This document shows positions 53,366-64,000 of a stretch of DNA of 64,000 nucleotides, piece by piece. Positions within the stretch are counted from its first letter, which is position 1; each line of letters opens with the position of its first letter. The notes beneath the pieces were generated by a model, which worked only from the letters and a program-made list of their open reading frames with translations, had not been told where the DNA came from and ran no database searches. The position numbers were made by a program, and so were the translations under genes. This stretch comes from Muscardinus avellanarius (taxonomy: Eukaryota; Chordata; Mammalia; Rodentia; Gliridae): the NCBI GenBank assembly GCA_963383645.1, contig OY726569.1, forward strand, positions 75,572,635-75,636,634, read 5' to 3'.

Positions 53366-55032
53366 AGCCAGAGACTTTATTTTTTTCTTTAGAGATGCGA
53401 TCATATAGCCAATATAATTTTTGCAGTTCTGAAATTTCAACTTCCAGTCTTCTTTATTTTGTCTCGAATTGATTTTCCTTCTTTACATCATGACAGCCAT
53501 CTTATCAGGTGTAATTAATTATGAACTGGGAGTTGATTTGTGATTAGATGACTTATTTTTTAATCATAATTCACTTGAAGAGGATGTAGTTCACTGGTGT
53601 TCTAGTTTCTTCCCAGGTTCTATTCATCAGAAATAATATTTAATTTGAAGTATTTTTTTCTAATGCAGGAAAAATATTAAACCCTATATTAAAATAGGGT
53701 TAGAAGAGTACATTTTTCTATTAATCTAAAGCTTAATTAGGATTATAGTTTTGATTTTATGTAAGACAGAAAACTCATAAGTTTAAGATAGTCTTGTCAT
53801 AAATCAATAGTATATATACTTAATTCTGTTTTAGTTATTTTTGACGCTGCCTTTGGCAGATCAGCATATTAATATATTAAAATATTACCGAATGTTTCAC
53901 TGAGTTCCTAAGCTATACAGTTTTTAGTAAGATTTCTTTTGGATTTGTTTATCTTCTAAATAAAATCTAGCACTTCTGAAGTGTTGTTTGGCATGCTCAG
54001 AGATAAAGGGGGCATGGAATTGTTCTTTAGGAGTTGGGAGTATACCACCACAAGGTGTGGTTACACTGCAGATTGTTCTCACAAGTGTCATGTGTATTTA
54101 GCAACTTGAACGTGTTCCTTAAGTTTATTAGGCAGACACAAGATTCTTACGGAAGAAAATAAAGCATTGAAATCGTGCACATTTGTTAAAGTCATAGTCT
54201 CCCTTTTCTTAGTCATGTTTTATGCTTCTGTTCAATTTTTTTATTTTATAACTTGCTATTTATTGGTTTCTTTAGAGACATTCAGATTTGTAGATTTAGA
54301 TAATAATGAAGCTAATCAAGTTTTCCACCTTTCTGTTTGTAAAAGCGTTTTTTGGCATGCTTAATTTGTATATGCTTGTATTTCTGTATGATACAACTAT
54401 TTCTATGTAAGTTTAATGGTAAACATCTATACAAGAAAGCATTTAGTAAAATAACAACATTCTTTTATTGTTTTATTTGGAAATTATAAAGATAATATCT
54501 TTAGTTGATTTTAGTTGTATAAATATTTTTAATATAGTAATAACAAAACCTATTACTAAAAATTCTATGGAAAGCTTAATTACTCAGAATATTGTAGTAG
54601 TTTAAACTATATATTGAATACAGAATTACCTTATTTCTAAAATACATTTGAATTTATCATTTTGGTCAAAGTTTTTTCCTATTAATATAAGTTTAGTTAT
54701 GATGGCACAGCTAATATTTGATTATTTGTGATAATTGAGGAAAGATCAGAATATAAGAATTATTTTTATATTACTTTATTATTTAAAATTTTATATTTCA
54801 CTTGGTTCATTGTCTTTATTTAGTTTTCTATTAGTAATTTTTTTGCAACCCACTCAATGACACCAGGAAAACTTTCTGTAATACTCTAAGATGTAGGTGG
54901 ACTGTCTGTATCTTAGACTTTTTGTTTATTAATCTGGTTTCTGAATGACTCAGACTAAAAGACAGGGGAAGACAAAGCAAAGTTAAGTAATCCACATGCT
55001 GAAAAATCCTCCCTTGAAAAACTATAGCGAAG

Positions 55033-55250
55033 GGCCAGGCGTGGTGGGCACGCTTGTAATCCCTCTGCTTGGGAGGCTGAGACAGGAGGATCTCATGGCT
55101 TCGGAGCCAGCCTCAGCTACTGAGTGAGGCTCTCAGCAACTTAGTGAGACCCTGTTTCCAAATAAAAAAGAAAATAGGTCTGGGAGTTTAGCTCAGAGGT
55201 AGAAAGCCTCTGGGTTCCACCCCAGTACCCCCCCCCAAAAAAAAAAAAAA
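55033..55250 (+). repeat. B1-dID SINE, younger type
   Basis: Flanks ctatagcgaagg and gtatagcaaagg; the tail starts with a C run. Confidence 0.9.
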
Positions 55251-55301
55251 AAACAAAGTATAGCAAAGGAACTGAGTATTTCATAAAAAGTTTTTCTTTC
55301 T

Positions 55302-55735
55302 GCTGGGTGTGGCGGCACACACGTGTAATCCCAGCATTCAGGGGGATCGTGGTTCATAGACAGCCTCAGCTACTTATTGAGGCTCTTTGCAACTCAGTGA
55401 GACCCTGTTTCAAAATAAAAAACAAAAAATAGGGCTAGTGAGATAGGAGGATCGCACAGGTTTAAAGCCAGCCTCAGCTACTTAGTGAGGCTCTCCGCAA
55501 TTTAGTGAGACCCTGTTTCCAAATAGAGTATAAGGGTCGGCTTTAGCTCAGCGGTTACCTTCTCAGATGGTTTCCAAATAGAGTATAAAGTAGGTCTGGG
55601 AGTATAGCCCGGAGGTAGAAAAGCCCTGGTTTACACTCCCAGTACCACCAAAAATAAAAAATAAAAATAAATAGGGCTAGGAGTGTAGCTCGGAGGTAGA
55701 ATGCTCCTGAGTTCCATCCCCTGTAGTGCTTTCTA
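55302..55735 (+). repeat. B1-dID SINE containing a 5'-truncated SINE
   Basis: Outer SINE at 55302-55438 and 55669-55735; the ID half is cut at aaatagggctag, which is repeated perfectly on both sides of the inner copy. Confidence 0.88.
55439..55668 (+). repeat. Inner 5'-truncated, rearranged SINE
   Basis: Starts at gtgagataggaggatcgc, lacking the B1 head. The linker tttccaaatagagtata occurs twice, around an extra segment (about 55528-55568) with a tRNA-like tagctcagcggttac. Confidence 0.85.
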
Positions 55736-55889
55736 ATTTAACTCAGGAGTGCATAATTCTGATGAAAAATGCTAATACAGAAAAAGTATAATAAAAAATT
55801 TACATATTTTATCTCATGACCAATAGGAAGAACTAAGTCTTATTAAATTTTTTTCCCCTGATCCTAGTCTTTATAGATTGAAGTAATGG

Positions 55890-56091
55890 CTGGGCGTGGT
55901 GATACACGCTTGTAATTCTAGTACTTGGGAGGCTGAGACAGGAGGATCTCAGGTTCTTGGCTAGCCTCAATTAGTTAATGAGGCCCTCTACAACTTAGTG
56001 ATACCTTGTTTCATAATAAAATAGGGCTGGGGTGTAGCTCCAAGGTAAAATGCCCCTGGGTTCCATCCTCAGTACCACACACACAAAAAAA
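55890..56091 (+). repeat. B1-dID SINE
   Basis: Perfect 15-base duplication agattgaagtaatgg at 55875 and 56092. Confidence 0.96.
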
Positions 56092-56675
56092 AGATTGAAG
56101 TAATGGCTGAAATGCTGAGTAAATCCTTAGTTATATTATGACATAGTAGTATATTACTAGTATAATACCTGTATATTATTTATTCTCATTTTTTCAAGCA
56201 TTGCACTTAGCCCATTTTCTCACATGTTCCAGATGTGGAACACAGTTTAAGTTTATAGAAACTTAAATTGAGCGACAAAACTTTAAAATAATAATGTAAT
56301 TATTATGTTCACTGAATTGAAAATTTGAGATTTTACAAATTACTGCTTTTTGTATTATAGGCTTGGAAAATCTGGCTTTTAGTCCTATCATGTTGAAATT
56401 GCCCTATAGTTCTTCATAAGTATAACTGTTAATTTCAGCTAGTAAAACAAAAAACATAAATCCTCAAAAAGTAGCCTGGACTAGGCCCATTGTTATAGAG
56501 TTAGCCATCTCATCTCAGTGCCGTCCTAGAAATTTGTGTTAGTGTATGATGCTCCCTCCCACCATTGATAGAGTTCCACAGATTCTCAGAATGCATTTTA
56601 GGCAGTATCCAAATTTTTAAAATTCCATTATCAAAAACCATACTGTACTATAAAGTTTATGCTGGGTTTTGTTTT

Positions 56676-56881
56676 ATTTTGGTACTGGGGACTGAACCCT
56701 GGGGCATTTTACCTCTCAGCTCTGCCCCCAGTTCTATTTTGTTTTTTATTTGGAAACAGGGTCTCCCTAAGCTGCTGAGAGCCTTGATTGATAAGTTGCT
56801 GAGACTGGCCTCGAACCTATGATCCTCCTGTCTCACCCTCCCAAGTGTTGAGATTATAGGTGTGTGCTACCACTCCTGATC
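56676..56881 (-). repeat. B1-dID SINE, older type
   Basis: gtactggggactgaaccc right half; B1 half ending accactcctgatct. Confidence 0.88.
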
Positions 56882-57239
56882 TAGATGGGTTTTTGTATTT
56901 GTTCATTTGTTTTTGTTTTTTAAAGATGGTAAGGCAGAGTGTTTCCAAAGGAGGGCCATGGTATAGACATAGGGATCGCTACAACAGGATCTTGCAGAAG
57001 AGAAGAGATTGGATTCAACTCCCAAGAGCAGGGGCTTTTTGTTTGTTTTTTAACCTATATAGTCTAAACCTTTTACCAGTGTGTTAAAAGTATTTGGCTA
57101 TAATAATTGCTGTTTCTACATATTTCATAGAACTCTTGTGATAGGATCATACAACTTATAATGTTCATGAAGTGGTTTAATTATGTAACACCAAGATTGT
57201 TATAACTAATTCAATTCATTGAACTTTCTTATGTCCATT

Positions 57240-57405
57240 TTTTTTTCTTTCTTTTGATACTAGAGATTAAACCCAGGGGCATCTATCTTTGAGCTACACC
57301 CCCATCCCTTTTTATTTTGAAACAAGGGCTCACTAAGTTGCTGAGGCTGACCTCAGACCTTTGATCCTCACATTTCAACCTCTTAAATCCTGGGATTATA
57401 CCACA
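57240..57405 (-). repeat. B1-dID SINE, old, shortened
   Basis: gatactagagattaaaccc right half, degraded B1 half. Head-to-head with 57408. Confidence 0.85.
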
Positions 57406-57407
57406 AA

Positions 57408-57598
57408 ACAGGCCTGGTGTCTTGGCACATGCCTTTAATCACAGTTATGGGAGCCTAGGACAAAAGGATCACAAGTTTGGGGATAGCTTAGGCATTTAGC
57501 AAGACACTGTATCAAAAGAAAAATTTAAAAGGGCTGGGCATGTAGCTCAGAGGCAGGATGATCCTGGGTTCAACCTCCAGTACCACACACAAACGTAA
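57408..57598 (+). repeat. B1-dID SINE, old
   Basis: caggcctggtgtcttggc head, 'gggctgggcatgtagctcag' right half; about 350 bases upstream of the exon at 57950. Confidence 0.85.
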
Positions 57599-57918
57599 AA
57601 CAAGTGGTATTGTCTTGAGGTTTGAACTATCTCAACATTTAAGCAGTTTTATAAAGGGCCACTCAACATTAAATTTATTTGTGATTACTTGAATTGACAT
57701 GTGCTGGTAGGAGAAAAGAGAAAGCTGAATTGAATTATTTACTTTTAATACCTGGTTATATGTTGTCATACTGTCCCACTGTTGGGCATTTCTTCTTAAC
57801 TCACACCATTCTGAATTTCATATATAGATCATTGTTTTTAAAATATTTTGTGGGAAAAGTTATAGGAGTTTTAAAATGTAAAAAGATAAGAAATTCAGAA
57901 AATTTTTGAGTATTCTAA

Positions 57919-58047
<129 letters not shown>

Positions 58048-58129
58048 TGAAGACATATTAGGAGCGTGTAAATACTTGCGCATGTTTGCCATGTTTAAAG
58101 ATTTCAAGCTTGGAGATATAAAGGCTCAT

Positions 58130-58158
58130 TGTATGTATGTATGTATGTATGTATGTAT

Positions 58159-58186
<28 letters not shown>
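58130..58186. repeat. (TATG)n microsatellite at a SINE tail
   Basis: About 14 TATG units with one interruption, touching the tail of the SINE at 58194. Confidence 0.95.
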
Positions 58187-58189
<3 letters not shown>

Positions 58190-58193
58190 CTAT

Positions 58194-58406
58194 TTATTGT
58201 GGTACTGGAGATTGAACTCAGAAATCCTACCTCTAAGCTATTCCCTCCCCACCCTGCCACCAAGCCCTTTTTATTCTTTGTTTGGAAATGGGGCCTCACT
58301 GGATTGCTGTCTTGCTGTGCTGCTGAGGCTGTCCTCAAACCTACAATCCTCCTGTCTCAGCTTCCCAAGAATTGGGATTATAGGCATGTGTCACCACACC
58401 CAGCTA
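58194..58406 (-). repeat. B1-dID SINE, old
   Basis: gtactggagattgaactc right half; B1 half ending caccacacccagct. Confidence 0.9.
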
Positions 58407-59669
58407 TTTATATTTCTAATTGTCAAAACTAGTATACACTTATGGTGTGCAATATGATGTTTTAAAATCTTGCATACAGTGTGGAATGGCTAAATCTAGC
58501 TAGTTACCATGTGTATTACATTTTATTTTTTGGTGAGAACATTTAAAATTTACTTCCAGTGATTTTCAAGTATATTTATCAAATATAGTTTTATATTTAT
58601 AAAAGTTATTTTAAAAGTAAATTTATATTGACTTTAATCATTTGTCATAGTGCCTGTTTCAAAAAATCACCCTTTATTTTTTGGTGGAGTTGTTTTTTGC
58701 TATTGAGAGTAGAAAGCATTATTTTAAAAATAAAAACTAAAAGATTCAATAAAAAAGTTCTATAAGTCTGTAGTAGGATAATATTTTCCCACAGTTTCAA
58801 ATTTGTAGATTTTAGTTTCTCTATATATTGCATGATGAGGAAAGGCTTATCAGAAAAATATTTACATAACTAAGTTCAGACTCATCAGTCAGTTCCCTTC
58901 ATGTATTTTTAATATTTCCATGTAAGGGGTTGGTTAAGTATTTAAACACTAACTTTTATTTTTATAACCTTAAGGAGGAATTTCTTAGAATTTTTGCCAT
59001 ATTTCACATACAGCTTCTTTTCTCTCCTTTAGGAAGGGAATTTGTAATGAATAAATTAGGAGAAAAGCAAATAGATTAGAAATCTGGATCATATAACATT
59101 ATGGTTTTAGAATCTATTGGTATTTTTCTCAAATTTTAATCTTATTTATCTGGGTCAAAATGTTGCGTCGAAATCCATTGTTGACTAATTAGTTCACTTT
59201 CCTCACTAGGGCCATTTGATTCTTATTTTAGGACTTTCATTTAATGATGGGCCACATCTATACAAATTTTACATAGCCTTGGGTGCTTTACTTATTTTTT
59301 TATTTTTTATTTTTAGTTTGGAAAGGATGTTTAAAGCCATGGAATCTTGCAGTCATTCAGTTCAACATGCTGATTTAACCCAATGACACAGTTCACCCTG
59401 TCACATTTTAGAGTGTTAGCTGATTCTCTCAAAGTGGGAACATATTGGGGAGGGGAAATGGGAACACTAGTTATCATGTTTGGTGTAATTCAAGAAAAGA
59501 ATTATTCCTTATACTGCACAAGTAAATCCTCAGATTTTAAAAGCAAAACTTTACTGAGCTGTCATATTTTAGGCTATGTAGTATCATTTTAACTTTTAAT
59601 ATTTCCAGGCAATTCATTACCTGCTTTCTTTGGGTTATCTAATTTAAACACTAACAAGAACACTCTTGA

Positions 59670-60853
<1,184 letters not shown>

Positions 60854-60996
60854 TGAGAATATAGGATAATAAAAATATATAAAGATTTCATGTATAAGTT
60901 GAAATGTTAAGTACCCATTAAGGTTTCTAACTGATTATCATGTGGGGAAATGTTTTCTATTTTTGTTCTCTTAAGATAAAAGTTAAGGTTAATAAG

Positions 60997-60998
<2 letters not shown>

Positions 60999-61041
<43 letters not shown>

Positions 61042-61225
61042 GGTATGAAACCTAGGGGGCATTCGACCTCTGAGCTACACCCCTGCTCTATTTTTTATTC
61101 TTTATTTTGAAACAAAGTCTCATTAAGTTACAGAGTGCCTCACTAAGTAGCTGAGGCTGTCTGCAAACCAGGATCCTCCAATCTCAGCCTCCCAAATGCT
61201 GGGATTATAAGTGTGTATGCCTGGC
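60999..61225 (-). repeat. B1-dID SINE with GT tail
   Basis: ttaataagat at 60989-60998 and 61226-61235 brackets both the (GT)n tract (60999-61038) and the SINE body. Confidence 0.94.
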
Positions 61226-61439
61226 TTAATAAGATTTTCAAACATTAACTCTTTAGGTCTACTGAAAACTTTTTTCTTAGGATTTTAATGGGTTTGTATG
61301 AAGATTTTTATTATCAATAAAACTTTTACAATGGATACTTTATATACAAAATGTAAGAAGTATCGATCTTAAGGATATAGGTAATATGATCCTATATATA
61401 AAAGTTAAAAGAGGAAACTTCTGTTTCTCTGTTTCTTAG

Positions 61440-64000
61440 GACTGACTGGTAAACACATTAGTCTAATAGAGACTTGTGATGAGTAGCTACTTCTAGTCAA
61501 CATGGAAGGAATAGAACTGAATTTTCCCTTTCATGTGAAACAAAAACAGACAAAGTACATGAAGCAGTGTTTTTCAAGACTTTAGAGACCAGAAAACAAG
61601 GGTATTGGTTTCTGAGGAATGGGAAACAGATGTTATGAACTCCACAATTGTCTCAGCTTAGCGCCTTCAAAAAAAAAACTCTAAGGCTGTGACACAGGAA
61701 GAGGAATTGAGGGGCAGTCTAGCAGATTTCCTGAGTTGAAGTGGTAGCTGAGGTCCAGGGAGATGAAGGCAGCTAGAGTCCATAGGACAAAATATCAGAG
61801 AAGAGAGCTTCTCAGGGAGAGAAACTAAGAGATATCTATTGCATCCTCTTGACTATTCAGTAGAGTATTCAAAAATTCATGTATAGCCAGGCATGGTGGT
61901 ACATGCTTGTAATCCCAGCATTAGGGAGGTTGATATCAGAGGATCATGGTTTGCAGACAGCCTCAGCTACTTAGTGAGGTCCTCCGCAATTTAGTGAGAC
62001 TCTGTTTCAAAATAAAGAATAAAAAATAGGGCAGGGGGTGTAGCTTGGAGGTCAAATGCCCCTGGGTTCCATCCCCACACCTTCCAAAAAGGAAAAAAGG
62101 AAAAAAGCATATATGTGAGGAAACTACAAGCTCAGAAGGATTTTATTTCAGAGTTGGGGAATCAGCACCATGAAAATACTACCTCAGAACCAGCTAACAA
62201 ATCATAAAAGCCATAAACTGTTTTCAAGTAGCATAAAAAACTTAAGAAGATTTATAATAATTCAGAAATTCTGACCAACCAACAAGTTAAGATTCACATC
62301 TGACATCCAAAGATTACCTTTTATACAAAGATGTGAGAAAACATATAATATGGAGAACAGTAAATCATTTGAGACCAGTATGTAACTGTACATCTGTGTG
62401 GATACTAGAATTAGCAGATAAGGACAATGAAAATGTTATAACTATGCCTTATTTGTTAAAAACATTAAGTAGAGATATGGAAGATAGAAAAATAAGTCAC
62501 AACCCAAACTTATAGATTTGAATACTACAAATAAATTTAGAAAGTACACTAGACAGGATTAATGGTACAATGATATTACACATTGTAGAAGAAAAGATTG
62601 GTGAACTTGAAGGCATAGTAATAAAAATTATACAGGATAAAGAATCTTCCCCGCTCCAATCCCCCAGTGAAAAGAGCATAAATATGTAATGGAAATATGT
62701 TATGGAGCAACTTCAAGGAGACAAGGAGAAAGAAAACCTTGAAATAATGATGGAAGCTTTCCAAATTTGATGAAAACTATAAATCATATTCAATAATTTC
62801 AGTGAAACTGAAGTATCAGAAACATGAAAAAAAATCTTTTTATATGAAGGCATGAAAAGCTTAAATCCGGTGATAAAATACTACAAACTGCAAGGAGAAA
62901 GGAAAAAAACATTCTTTTTACAGAGGAAGTGGATGAGAAAGACATCAATTTAATTGTTATGAACAATACAAGTAAGAAGCTAGTGGAACAGTAACTTTAA
63001 AGATTGAAAGGAAAAGAACTGTGAACCTAGAACCTTATACCAGCAACAGTATCTTTTGAAAACCAAGGGAAATTAAATCATTTTTAAACTAGAGGAAATG
63101 GGAAGAATTCTTCACAAGTAGACCCAGATTCAAAAACATATTAAAGGATGACTTTCAGGCAGAAAGAAAATGATATATAGGCCTACCCAAAGGAAGGAAG
63201 ATTACAAGAGATAGTAAGTTACTACATGGGTAAATATGTAGAATTTTTTTTAGGATTAAGTCTTTTTAAGAGACAATTGATGTTTAGATAAAATTTATAA
63301 CAATAGATTATGTGGTTTATAACATGTAAAAGTAATACTCATTACAATAACAGCATAAAGATCAGGAAGATAAAACTAAAGTAAGCCACTGTATATTTCT
63401 TATACAGTATGTGATGTGGTGCCCAGTGATGTAATCTCCCTGTAGGCTTTACTTCCCTTGAGCATCACAAGCTTATACCCACTCAGTTTTCAACAAGTGG
63501 TCTTTAGACGGGGGGACATTTGGGATCCAGAACACAGTGGTGAGGATAGACTTGAACAGTGCTATCAGTTAAAACCTGAGTTGGTTAACATTTATGGAAT
63601 ACTGTACCCATAATTAAAATGTATATTCTCTTAAGTGCTCATGGAACATTACCAAAAGAGACTGTATCCTGAGACATAAGAGCCAGTATATTTTAAAAGT
63701 ACTCAAATCATATATAGTATGTTCTCTACTATGAAATTAAATTATGAATAAATAACAAAAAAGAACCTTGGACAAGCCTTGTATATTTTGAAACTAAATA
63801 ATGTTCCTAAATAAACCGTGGATCAGAGAAGAAATCAAGGGGGAATTTAGAAAGTATTTTGGACTGTGTGAAAATGAAAACAATATATCTGAATTTAGAA
63901 AATGTCACAATACAGTTTGGGAGATTTTATAGTACTAAATACCTAGATTAGAAACGAAAGGTCTCAAATCAACGATTTCACCTTCCACTTGTAGAAAACT
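61440..64000 (+). repeat. Old L1 (L1M) with ORF1 and ORF2 remnants, split by a SINE
   Basis: About 62300-63180 follows the ancient L1 ORF1 and inter-ORF pattern (agaagaaaagattggtgaac, ccaaatttgatgaaaac, gaacctagaaccttatacc, gatgactttcaggcagaaag). After a gap, 63540-64000 follows ORF2 (gacttgaacagtgctatcag, gctcatggaacattacc, ggatcagagaagaaatcaag). Frames are broken by stops and indels, so no product is expected. The part before 62110 is assigned more weakly. It runs off the window. Confidence 0.75.
61884..62107 (+). repeat. B1-dID SINE inserted in the L1
   Basis: Dimer with tagccaggcatggtgg head and 'gggcagggggtgtagcttgg' right half; younger than the L1 it interrupts. Confidence 0.9.

Noticed and set aside
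62300..64000. Possible coding gene at the right edge
   Set aside because: The recognisable segments are those of an old L1, with stops and indels; nothing suggests a functional product.

Overview
The window is a mammalian, almost certainly rodent, intronic stretch on an AT-rich background. It carries nine consecutive internal exons of one plus-strand gene, PCNX1 (pecanex 1). I recognise the gene from its protein sequence, chiefly from a 1,707-base serine-rich exon at 23206-24912. All nine exon boundaries carry AG/GT splice signals, and the reading frame closes across every junction. Together the exons give 2,634 bases, or 878 codons. These correspond roughly to residues 120-1000 of a protein of about 2,340 residues. 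The N-terminal membrane segments lie upstream of the window, and the large multi-pass pecanex core lies downstream. By analogy with the human gene as I remember it, these are probably exons 3-11.

Layout: 1-6366 is an upstream intron; exons lie at 6367-6472, 14758-14803, 15777-15866, 23206-24912, 36414-36546, 43216-43400, 57950-58040, 59943-60000 and 60635-60852; 60853-64000 is the start of the next intron. No second gene, promoter, CpG island, RNA gene or CRISPR array is visible. Nearly all the short ORFs outside the exons are repeat translations.

About seventy copies of one dimeric SINE fill the introns. The left half is B1-like and the right half is tRNA/ID-like (B1-dID type). There are young copies with intact target-site duplications and many older ones. 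B1-dID elements point to the squirrel-related rodents. The right-half sequence differs from the versions I associate with squirrels and with beavers/kangaroo rats, so a dormouse (Gliridae) is my best guess, held loosely. Older layers include L1 fragments on both strands (a long one at the right edge), several MIRs, a MER5A-like copy, two hAT (MER1-type) copies and two Tigger-type elements.

The points most worth a second look are splicing-related: a tandem acceptor 15 nt apart at 60634/60649; a NAGNAG acceptor at 36411-36416; an acceptor directly followed by a perfect donor motif at 57950 (recursive-splice-like); and a frame-neutral 90-nt exon bracketed by inverted SINEs. Repeat biology offers triple-nested SINEs that can be ordered in time, a B1-ID-ID trimer, and microsatellites that sit inside target-site duplications and so grew from SINE tails. 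I found no evidence for an undescribed gene system.
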